NCBI RefSeq assembly: GCF_020735385.1
Contig: NZ_CP085953.1
Span: 1,550,001-1,614,000, forward strand
Length of the DNA: 64,000 nt
Origin: Granulicatella elegans
Lineage (GTDB): Bacteria; Bacillota; Bacilli; Lactobacillales; Aerococcaceae
Reading direction: 5' to 3'
The stretch's first letter is position 1, and the number at the start of each line of letters is the position of its first letter. The notes below the pieces were generated by a model. That model searched no databases, was not told the DNA's origin, and saw nothing but the letters and a program-made list of their open reading frames with translations. Positions 56,531 through 63,018 of the stretch are shown here, piece after piece. A program made the position numbers and the translations under genes.

Positions 56531-56899
56531 AAATATTTTTTCAAAAACCTTTTTATAGACATCGTCAATATTGTGGTCAAAATCCGACAAAGCATCTCTT
56601 ACATTCTTTATATCAAAATCATTGCCCTTATCTAACCAAGTAGAAAAAAGATTATCATAGGCAATAAAATATCCCAATGTCTCCCTTACGAGCTTTGCAT
56701 ACTGGAAATCAGTTTCATCAATCTTTTTGATTTCTTCGTCACTCAACTTTTCTTTGCGAAACAATTCGAGTTCACGATCCGATAAATATGTATAAAATAT
56801 AAAACCAAGAATAAAATCCATATACTCATTTGCTTCTATTTTGGAACGCATCTGATTTGCAGACTCCCAACTTGTCGATGCAAGTTGGTGCTTGTTCAT
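56501..56899 (-). pseudogene. Type I restriction HsdM, N-terminal fragment
   Basis: The 132-codon frame starts MNKHQLASTSWESANQMRS behind AGGAGG and continues with GFIFYTYLSDRELELFR, the HsdM N-terminal helical domain. It ends at ...VYKKVFEKIFKTLQKLLNI, where homologous sequence stops. The methyltransferase core (about 350 residues) is missing, and downstream DNA encodes GNAT sequence. A deletion junction near 56530 explains this. Probably non-functional. Confidence 0.8.
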
Positions 56900-56997
56900 A
56901 AATCAATCCTCCTATAACGCCATGTTTGACGTGTCTTTTATTCGTCAGCCGCTCTGCCACTACGGGCTCATTCCTCTAACTCAGAATACTTAAACTT

Positions 56998-57135
56998 TCA
57001 TACTTTTCCGATTTTACGTCTTAGAATATCTTTTCCTTTGCGTATCAAATCACGAATAGTAGCGGGTTTAACTTCAAGGAACTCTGCAGCCTCATTTATC
57101 CCTATCAAATTTTCTTTTTTGATTATTGCACTCAT
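56998..57135 (-). CDS. Small helix-turn-helix protein (45 aa), possibly truncated
   Basis: ATG at 57135 follows AAAGGAG. The product reads MSAIIKKENLIGINEAAEFL...KPATIRDLIRKGKDILRRKIGKV, a MerR/excisionase-type HTH (INEAAEFLEVKPATIRDLI). It ends early after a KIGKV segment, where excisionase-like proteins usually continue with a wing and a short helix. It lies 98 nt upstream of the hsdM fragment and may have regulated that locus or an integrative element. Confidence 0.55.
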   Translation of the reverse strand: MSAIIKKENLIGINEAAEFLEVKPATIRDLIRKGKDILRRKIGKV

Positions 57136-57372
57136 AGAAATCTCCTTTTACATGACTCTGTTCTGCATATAATACTTCACTGAACATTATACCCGTTCGA
57201 TATTAAGTTTTCGATGGTTTGATATAATTTCTGTCTGTTTTCGTGATGGTTTGAGTAAAAAAAAGTTCCGAGCATTCACAAAAATATAGAGCCAAAAAGA
57301 AAAGCTTTCCAGCAACCAATCGTACTCAATAACGATAGCTCTCTGAAAAGCCTTTTATTTACTACATTATTT

Positions 57373-57447
57373 TTACTTCTTAGAGTTCACATTTGACAGC
57401 AAGACTACCGTCTCCACATGGAACGATTCGTCTGTATGAATAAAGTT
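57373..57447 (-). pseudogene. 3' end of an RlmD/RumA-type rRNA methyltransferase
   Basis: The minus strand reads NFIHTDESFHVETVVLLSNV, then NSKK and TAA. HVETVVLLSxV is the C-terminus of RumA/RlmCD-type 23S rRNA (uracil-5-)-methyltransferases. Only about 25 codons are present. Many integrative elements use the 3' end of this gene as attachment site, so this could be an att scar. The surrounding 57136-57651 gap holds nothing else but an inverted repeat. Confidence 0.5.
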
Positions 57448-57565
57448 GCATATTTCTCAAAAGCCTCGTATGTGGGAAGCTATCAATCAATAAACATTTT
57501 ATAATTTATTATATTATTCCGGAGCAAAGAAAAAGCAGCCCATAAAAGATCTGTTTGAGTTATGT

Positions 57566-57613
57566 ACTGACCTCCAAAGGTTGGATTTCTTGGTTCAACT
57601 TTTGGAGGCCAGT
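57566..57613. repeat. Imperfect 48-bp inverted repeat
   Basis: ACTGACCTCCAAAGGTTG (57566-57583) pairs with CAACTTTTGGAGGCCAGT (57596-57613), with two or three mismatches. It lies 38 nt past the M20 peptidase stop codon. It may be a terminator or an insertion end; no T-run follows. Confidence 0.6.
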
Positions 57614-57651
57614 GCAAAGTGGTCAAATCTTAAGCCCTTTTTTAATGCAAA

Positions 57652-58821
57652 TCAGTTATTATTTAGCCAGTTGACAACGGCTGTAAGCATTAGCCCCAGC
57701 CCAATTGGCATCATATTCTCGTCAAAATTCACTCCGGGATTGTGGTGGCTAAAGTTGTTGCCCGGCAATTTGCAGTTTACATTGAAATAGGCGGTTGGAA
57801 CTTTTTCAGCCACAAGAGCCATATCTTCGCTTGCCATTATTTTTGTGTCCGGAATGAGTTCGCCATCAAAATCACTATTTTTTATATAGTCCACAATTTC
57901 TCTTGTGAATTCCGGGTCTGAATAAAGGCTTGGAACTCCGGTGAAGAAGTCAAGATCGATTTCAGCTTTTGTTGAAATCTTTAATCCTTCAATAATATCC
58001 AGCATTCTTGATTTTAATTTATTTCTAACCTCCGGATTGTATGTACGAAGTGTTCCTTGCATTTCTGCAAGATCCGGAATAATATTTGAGTTTGAACCGG
58101 CACTTAGCATTCCAAAGGTCAATGTACTCGTTTCTTGAGGTGGACATTCGCGAGCGATTAGCTCTAAGAAATTTGTGTAAATATTGACAGCTACATGTAT
58201 CGGATCAATGGTAGTGTGAGGATATGCGCCATGGCCGCCTTTACCTTTAATTGTAATTTTAAAGTTATCTGAGCTTGTAGCAACATAGCCTTCATTGTAA
58301 CAAATTGAACCTGTTTCTCTGTCAAGAGCTGTGTGAAGTGCAAGAGCACTATCCACTTGAGGATTTTCTAATAGTCCGTTTTCAATCATCATTTTAGATC
58401 CTGCAAAAATTTCTTCAGCCGGTTGAAACATAAATTTCACTGTGCCTTTGAAATTTGCCTTTTCTTTTAATAGAGCTTTTGCAGCAGTTAGGGCAATAGA
58501 AGAGTGGAGATCGTGGCCACAAGTGTGGGCAGTATTTCCGGTTGAAGCAAAGGGCAAACCACTTTCTTCATTCATTGGAAGGGCATCCATATCTGCCCTA
58601 ATCATAATGCATTTTCCTTCACCTTTTTCACCTTGAATAAGGGTAGATAAACCGGATGTACCATATTCTTTTACTTCAAGGCCAAGTCCTTCGAGCTCAC
58701 CCTTTACATATGCCTTTGTTTTTGGTAAATCCAGTCCAACTTCCGGAATTTGGTGCAAAGCTCTTCTTTTTTCAATTAGCTCATCTTTGTATTCTAAAGC
58801 TTCTTTAAAATAATTAGTCAT
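57652..58821 (-). CDS. M20-family metallo-amidohydrolase
   Basis: The 389-residue M20D enzyme has the zinc-site blocks IRADMDALPM, HTCGHDLHSSIAL and QPAEEIFAGSKMM, and an inserted dimerisation domain (about residues 180-290). It hydrolyses N-acyl amino acids or aminobenzoyl-type amides. The higher-GC codon use and Peptoniphilus/Clostridia-like character differ from the core genes, so acquisition by transfer is likely. It is followed upstream by a transporter-tail remnant, which may once have been its partner. Confidence 0.9.
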   Translation of the reverse strand: MTNYFKEALEYKDELIEKRRALHQIPEVGLDLPKTKAYVKGELEGLGLEVKEYGTSGLSTLIQGEKGEGKCIMIRADMDALPMNEESGLPFASTGNTAHTCGHDLHSSIALTAAKALLKEKANFKGTVKFMFQPAEEIFAGSKMMIENGLLENPQVDSALALHTALDRETGSICYNEGYVATSSDNFKITIKGKGGHGAYPHTTIDPIHVAVNIYTNFLELIARECPPQETSTLTFGMLSAGSNSNIIPDLAEMQGTLRTYNPEVRNKLKSRMLDIIEGLKISTKAEIDLDFFTGVPSLYSDPEFTREIVDYIKNSDFDGELIPDTKIMASEDMALVAEKVPTAYFNVNCKLPGNNFSHHNPGVNFDENMMPIGLGLMLTAVVNWLNNN

Positions 58822-58855
58822 AATTCATTCCTCCTTACATGTTTAAACTTCTCTT

Positions 58856-59005
58856 TTACATCTTGCGTTTCCTTGCATATTTTTCAGTTAATATTGGAGT
58901 GATAATGCTCGTTAGCACCACGCCAAATGCAATTGGTGCAACCGCAACCCTTGTAATTTCAGATACACTCGGGTCAGCTGCGGCGATTATCGTAGGCACA
59001 GAAAC
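58856..59005 (-). pseudogene. C-terminal remnant of a membrane transporter
   Basis: The last 49 codons of a longer frame read VSVPTIIAAADPSVSEITRV and AVAPIAFGVVLTSIITPILT, then EKYARKRKM, stop, a hydrophobic helix and basic tail as seen at the C-terminus of sodium symporters. The N-terminal part of the frame is not homologous and has the composition of noncoding sequence. It lies 34 nt upstream of the M20 gene, so the original pair was probably transporter plus amidohydrolase. Family not identified. Confidence 0.45.
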
Positions 59006-59104
59006 TTTCTCATATCCATCCTTTTCAAAAAGTCTAAATGGCAGGCAAAAACAGTATGAATAACAAGTCATAGTGTCCGTTCGTGGAAACGTATCAATCA
59101 TACT

Positions 59105-59135
59105 TTTTAACGATAAGAGAAGGCTATCGTTAAAA
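59105..59135. repeat. Perfect 11-bp stem hairpin
   Basis: TTTTAACGATA (59105-59115) pairs with TATCGTTAAAA (59125-59135) around a 9-base loop. No T-run follows. It lies in noncoding debris between two pseudogenes. Confidence 0.6.
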
Positions 59136-59232
59136 GGTTTAAGCTGGCTTGGGAACGGGTATTTACTAACATCTTTATTTCTTCTTAATTTCCTTCGGTG
59201 CAAACTTGTTGGAATTTTCAACAGATTGAATT

Positions 59233-59469
59233 TTATTCAAGATCTTCCTCTGATATTAGCATTCCTATAAATTCTTCAAATTTATTTGCAAGGACTTGAA
59301 TTTCATAATCATATTCTTGAAAACAAACGGATACTTTGAATTCTCCATCTTTTCCACATTCACGATAATCTAAATAGATTATATCATATCCACCAGATTC
59401 TGTACCTGCAATAATAATTCCTATATTTCGTGGATATTCCCATATTTTCCAAATAAAGAGTTGTGCTTG
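59233..59469 (-). pseudogene. SMI1/KNR4 (SUKH) immunity protein, C-terminal fragment
   Basis: The frame reads LFIWKIWEYPRNIGIIIAGT, ESGGYDIIYLDYRECGKDGE, FKVSVCFQEYDYEIQVLANK, FEEFIGMLISEEDLE and stop. The GGYDIIYLDYREC and FEEFI blocks are typical of SUKH-domain immunity proteins. The N-terminal half is missing; an upstream TAA at 59470 closes the frame. It is one of several broken immunity-like genes in this stretch. Confidence 0.72.
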
Positions 59470-59570
59470 TTACCCCCTATTCCAAAAAATCCTTTAAATC
59501 ATTATTTTCAAACATTGTTAGTTCCTCTTCTTCCTTGCTCTCCCTCCTTGTCTGCTTAATAAATATATAC

Positions 59571-60164
59571 CTATCCAACAATAGTTGCTTCTTTGACAAT
59601 CAGATTTTCAAAATCCATGGTAATCAGTTGTTCAGCAGCTTTTGGGGAACACATAAACCAAGTAGTCTCTCCCCAAGCATCCATTCTTGTAGCGGTAAAA
59701 AAATCCGTCTGAATTGGGACAGGGTTTCGAGCGTCAATATAGCAGTCAGAGTAGAGGTACACTAAATCCACCTCACGCTCCGGCAGCCACTTGACCCTGC
59801 GCATGCGAGGGTTTCCATTTTTCAGTGTTTTTTCTCTGGGGTTCTCAAACCACTCCAATTCCTTGATTTTCAAACCGGAGAAAGTTTCAGCTAAGTACTG
59901 GGCAATTCCCCTACGGGCAAATATCCCACAATTAAGACGCTCACTCCCCATCAACCAAGTCATAATAAAATCTCCGACTTTACAACCGGGGGCGGGCGGT
60001 CCGTAGACACTTTCGTCCGCCCACATAACCTCCATCTTTTCGCACTGCTCTGGTCTTGGGCAGTTCTTCTTGTTACCATAGCGATACATGATATTCACAT
60101 AGCCATAATCATCACTTTTTCGGTCATGTCCATGTGCTTCAACCGTATAACCACTTACTGACAT
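59571..60164 (-). CDS. Hypothetical protein, 197 aa, possible immunity protein
   Basis: The start at 60164 (MSVSGYTVEAHGHDRKSDDY) follows AGGGAGGA. The protein is soluble and Trp/Tyr/Cys-rich (ERLNCGIFARRGIAQYL, WLPEREVDLVYLYSDCYID, ETTWFMCSPKAAEQL). GC content is much higher than in neighbouring genes, so it was probably acquired separately. I do not recognise the family. Its place among SUKH and DUF1877 genes suggests an immunity-type protein, by context only. Confidence 0.6.
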   Translation of the reverse strand: MSVSGYTVEAHGHDRKSDDYGYVNIMYRYGNKKNCPRPEQCEKMEVMWADESVYGPPAPGCKVGDFIMTWLMGSERLNCGIFARRGIAQYLAETFSGLKIKELEWFENPREKTLKNGNPRMRRVKWLPEREVDLVYLYSDCYIDARNPVPIQTDFFTATRMDAWGETTWFMCSPKAAEQLITMDFENLIVKEATIVG

Positions 60165-60275
60165 GGTTGTTTCCTCCCTACACAAATTTTTCTAAATTTT
60201 GAAATGAGCGGGAAGCCATTTTAGGTTTTCCCACCTTGATTGACCACTAGCAAAGACGGGCGGGGCTGTAAACGG

Positions 60276-60293
60276 TGGCGCATTTATGCGCCA
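60276..60293. repeat. GC-rich hairpin TGGCGCAT-TT-ATGCGCCA
   Basis: An 8-bp perfect stem with a two-base loop lies in a GC-rich 180-bp gap that also contains tandem GACTGGCTCG repeats (60309-60329). This composition is unlike the surrounding DNA and resembles sequence from integrative elements of Clostridia. Confidence 0.5.
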
Positions 60294-60368
60294 TTTATCT
60301 TGACCCTTGACTGGCTCGTGACTGGCTCGGCTGGCTTTGCTATTTCCGCAACAGTTGAAATTGTACAG

Positions 60369-60860
60369 TTAATAGATTGACACTAAAACGGCGCTCTCTT
60401 GTGCTGCCATTTTCTCATAAAATTTTTTCATTCTTTCAAATTTGATTCTTAAATCATCTTTAATTTCATCAGCTTCTTCTTCGTATTCCCAAATATCAGG
60501 GTAAATATCGTTTTGGCGAAACGCACTCATATCGAATTTATCAATATATGTTTCAAAATCAATCTCTTGCAACGCTTTTGCAATTTCTTTCACTCTATCA
60601 GTTTTCGTTCCAGATATAAATTCTTCGATTTCTTCCCCGGAAATATTAAACTGTCCTACAATCGCTTCGCTGATTAAATTATCTTCAATCGGTTCGTTGG
60701 CAGATTTTCCTGTCAACAAAAAATGAAGTGCGTCCCACGTTTTATCTATATCACAAATTTCTAAGTTCTCATTTTCCTGTGCTTCTTCCACATCATCAAG
60801 ACACATAAATTTTTCTAACTCAATGTCAGTAGTTGACTGATAATTTGCAATCAATCCCAT
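60369..60860 (-). CDS. DUF1877-family protein
   Basis: The 163-aa protein starts MGLIANYQSTTDIELEKF behind GGAGG and carries the DUF1877 (YfbM-like) signature ICDIDKTWDALHFLLTG and the C-terminal block MSAFRQNDIYPDIWEYEEEADEI. Members occur as immunity proteins in polymorphic-toxin loci. It is acidic and soluble. It lies 23 nt downstream of a broken SUKH gene. Intact frame. Confidence 0.82.
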   Translation of the reverse strand: MGLIANYQSTTDIELEKFMCLDDVEEAQENENLEICDIDKTWDALHFLLTGKSANEPIEDNLISEAIVGQFNISGEEIEEFISGTKTDRVKEIAKALQEIDFETYIDKFDMSAFRQNDIYPDIWEYEEEADEIKDDLRIKFERMKKFYEKMAAQESAVLVSIY

Positions 60861-60883
60861 TTATTTTTCCTCCATATTTGTCT

Positions 60884-61216
60884 TTACCTGCTCAGATACC
60901 TAGATAATTTCTTCTCAAGAAATTCATTCATATCATTGCAAAGCTTCTTTACTTTATTCTGTTCATGGGCATAGTACCAAATTGTTTCTTCATCATGACA
61001 AAGCAATAGCTGATCTCCGTCTGCCTCTTTCCAAAACTCTCCAAGAACCAAATATTGCTTCTCTTTTATTTCCATTGAAAACATTTCGTTTAGCACAACT
61101 TTTATGCCAGTTGAAAGATCAATGCCGCTTGTGATTAAGAAAAACCTTTGTACTTGTTCAGGAAAGGCAAAACTTAATTTTTCTTCTGCTTTCCGAATTT
61201 CCTCTTGTGTAGCACC
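60884..61216 (-). pseudogene. SUKH-like immunity protein without a start codon
   Basis: From 61216 the frame reads GATQEEIRKAEEKLSFAFPE, QVQRFFLITSGIDLSTG and continues to ...EFLEKKLSRYLSR. GATxEEIxxAEEKL-FPE is the classical SMI1/KNR4 N-terminal motif. No start codon precedes it: a single TAA (61217-61219) separates it, in the same frame, from the upstream gene. Either one stop has split a fused gene or the SUKH start was lost. A GTG at 61096 would make a 70-aa stub. Confidence 0.65.
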
Positions 61217-61639
61217 TTATTTTATAACGTCATTTTCATCAAGAGATTTCACTAAAGCATTTGTAAACTTTGGATAATGCTCAAACAAATTTGGATGCTC
61301 TTCTTTAACCTTCTTTTTCTTTTCTTGCTCTCTTTTTTTCTTATCCTTACAATAGATATCCAGCTCCTCTAAATATTTCTCTTGATACAGATTGCTTTTA
61401 GAAAAAGGTAGCCCTTTCCTCTCCAGTATGGCTATGGCTCCTTTTTGGCTTGTTAAAATCGGCACCCAGAGGAAATCATGGTCTTTTGGCTTAAGTCTTA
61501 AAAATTCTCCCCTATTTAAAACCCTCTCTAATTCATGTTCGTGTTTTAGCCACCAATTTTGATAGCTTTCAGGGGTTTCTCTGCCCTCTACCAAGGAAAG
61601 TAGCTTCTCATTTATAGTTTTCTCATTCAAATCATCCAT
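61217..61639 (-). CDS. Hypothetical protein, 140 aa, immunity-like
   Basis: The start at 61639 (MDDLNEKTINEKLLSLVEGR) follows GAGGAGG at 8-9 nt. The frame extends 40 codons further, but that part overlaps the upstream gene. Visible features are the block WWLKHEHELERVLNRGEFLRL, an aliphatic segment FLWVPILTSQKGAIAILE and a Lys-rich coil (KDKKKREQEKKKKVKE). I do not recognise the family. The stop at 61217 is in frame with the SUKH-like sequence downstream. Confidence 0.55.
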   Translation of the reverse strand: MDDLNEKTINEKLLSLVEGRETPESYQNWWLKHEHELERVLNRGEFLRLKPKDHDFLWVPILTSQKGAIAILERKGLPFSKSNLYQEKYLEELDIYCKDKKKREQEKKKKVKEEHPNLFEHYPKFTNALVKSLDENDVIK

Positions 61640-61709
61640 GAAAACCATCCTCCTCAGGTCATCTCTCATTAAAATTAAATTTCGCTGTTTCGAGCTTGTC
61701 TTTTGATTT

Positions 61710-61954
61710 TCACCATTCTCTTTCACGAATTGCTTCTTCAACATCATTAGGAATTTCAAACCACTTTAAAATATGAGTCACATCACCACCGATACACTCA
61801 CGTGCATTAGAAATTGTCTTTGTTTCAAACGATTTATCAGTCGCTCTATTTCTATGCTTCGTAGCTCTTTACGAAAGTTATCTACTCCCAATTTTTTTAT
61901 AATATCTAAATATATATTGCTCTCTAAAAATTCTTTTATAGTTTCCATCATCAT
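61710..61954 (-). pseudogene. Frameshifted small gene of unknown family
   Basis: From an ATG at 61954 (behind GAGGGG, after the shared leader) the frame reads ...METIKEFLESNIYLDIIKKL and IEIERLINRLKQ. A second frame then gives TKTISNARECIGGDVTHILK, WFEIPNDVEEAIREREW and stop at 61710. The two halves look like one protein of about 80 residues broken by a frameshift near 61830. No family was recognised. Confidence 0.5.
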
Positions 61955-61964
61955 ATCCCCTCAC

Positions 61965-61976
61965 AAATTCAAATTT
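61965..61976 (-). repeat. Shared 12-bp leader motif (copy b)
   Basis: AAATTTGAATTT on the minus strand, 10 nt before the ATG at 61954, with GAGGGG between. Confidence 0.6.
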
Positions 61977-61985
61977 GTTTCCACC

Positions 61986-62261
61986 TCACAATAAACTGAA
62001 ATTATCACTTGAGTACTTAAGTATATAAAATCCCCATACATTACTACTAAATTCACCAGCAGCAAATTTATGAAGTTCATCGTTAATATACACAACATAA
62101 ATAGGAAACCTACAACTCTGATGATATAGTGGCTCCGTTACTGATACGTATTCCCCTGTTTCATGCCAGTCATACTCAAAAATATTTGTATCAAACAGAA
62201 TTACATTCCCTTCTACACCTGCAATTTCAAATTGCCATGTCATTTGTTTGTATCTTTTCAA
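61986..62261 (-). CDS. Hypothetical protein, 91 aa
   Basis: A TTG start at 62261 follows GAGGAG at about 9 nt; an ATG six codons later is an alternative. The protein (KRYKQMTWQFEIAGVEGNVI...FEYDWHETGEYVSVTEPLYH...) is beta-rich and ends near NVWGFYILKYSS. I do not recognise a family. It fits the small-protein, immunity-like character of this cluster. Frame is intact. Confidence 0.55.
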   Translation of the reverse strand: MKRYKQMTWQFEIAGVEGNVILFDTNIFEYDWHETGEYVSVTEPLYHQSCRFPIYVVYINDELHKFAAGEFSSNVWGFYILKYSSDNFSLL

Positions 62262-62289
62262 TTTTATTCACTCCTCTTAAAACTGGGAG

Positions 62290-62538
62290 TTATTTGCGAT
62301 GAGATTGCATTCTTTCTATATCTTCTGCATATTCTAAAAGCTTAACAATTAGTGGATTATCAAGCTCCCATTGGTCAATTATATATCTTGGATAAGAAAG
62401 TACATATGTAGGATTTTTTTCTAACTGCTTAAGTTCAAACAAAATTTGTTTAAGATTATTAATTCTCCATTCATCCAAATCCATCATATTATTTTTTATC
62501 TCATTTTGTACAAGTTCCTGTATTTCTTTATTTTTCAT
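62290..62538 (-). CDS. Hypothetical protein, 82 aa
   Basis: The ATG at 62538 (MKNKEIQELVQNEIKNNMMD) follows GAGG. The frame is open further upstream through a TTG at 62571, and that extension encodes KNLNLEDL from the shared leader. The protein is helical and acidic, with the segment EWRINNLKQILFELKQLEKN. Family unknown; probably an immunity-like protein by location. Confidence 0.55.
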   Translation of the reverse strand: MKNKEIQELVQNEIKNNMMDLDEWRINNLKQILFELKQLEKNPTYVLSYPRYIIDQWELDNPLIVKLLEYAEDIERMQSHRK

Positions 62539-62548
62539 TAAGTCCTCT

Positions 62549-62560
62549 AAATTCAAATTT
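62549..62560 (-). repeat. Shared 12-bp leader motif (copy c)
   Basis: AAATTTGAATTT on the minus strand, 10 nt before the ATG at 62538, with AGAGG between. Confidence 0.6.
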
Positions 62561-62597
62561 TTATAACCCAATAGTCTCTTAATCCTCGTATCTAAAT

Positions 62598-62942
62598 TTA
62601 TAATATCCCATTTGGTATATTTAATTCTTCATAACACCTAATCAATTTATCAAACCATTCATCCCTATAATTTAAAATAATACTATCGAAAATTAAACCG
62701 AAATCATCAGAAACATAAGCTGCTAAATCATCTGAATTTGAGTTCTCATACACTATTAAATAAGCCAATTCTCTGATGTGCGTATTGTCAGTTATTTTCA
62801 CACTATTTTTTAATTCTTTAATTTCATCAAATACTCTTATCCATTCGCTATCAAAGGTTTTGTTATCTCTTCCGGTCAAGACCTCATCAAGATTAAGATT
62901 TTCATAATTTATTTTTCTTAAATTATTTATCAACTGTTCCAT
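62598..62942 (-). CDS. Hypothetical protein, 114 aa, immunity-like
   Basis: The start at 62942 (MEQLINNLRKINYENLNLDE) follows GAGGT at 7 nt. The protein is acidic and helical with blocks WIRVFDEIKELKNSVKI, IRELAYLIVYENSNSDDLA and DEWFDKLIRCYEELNIPNG. This helical repeat pattern is seen in some bacterial immunity proteins, but I cannot name the family. It follows the shared leader motif and is the first small gene after the ATPase. Confidence 0.58.
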   Translation of the reverse strand: MEQLINNLRKINYENLNLDEVLTGRDNKTFDSEWIRVFDEIKELKNSVKITDNTHIRELAYLIVYENSNSDDLAAYVSDDFGLIFDSIILNYRDEWFDKLIRCYEELNIPNGIL

Positions 62943-62958
62943 TTTAATACCTCTACTC

Positions 62959-62970
62959 AAATTCAAATTT
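62959..62970 (-). repeat. Shared 12-bp leader motif (copy d)
   Basis: AAATTTGAATTT on the minus strand, 16 nt before the ATG at 62942. Confidence 0.6.
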
Positions 62971-63018
62971 ATTCAAATGTTGTAAATACGCATTTTTATT
63001 AAATTTAATATTGTTATT

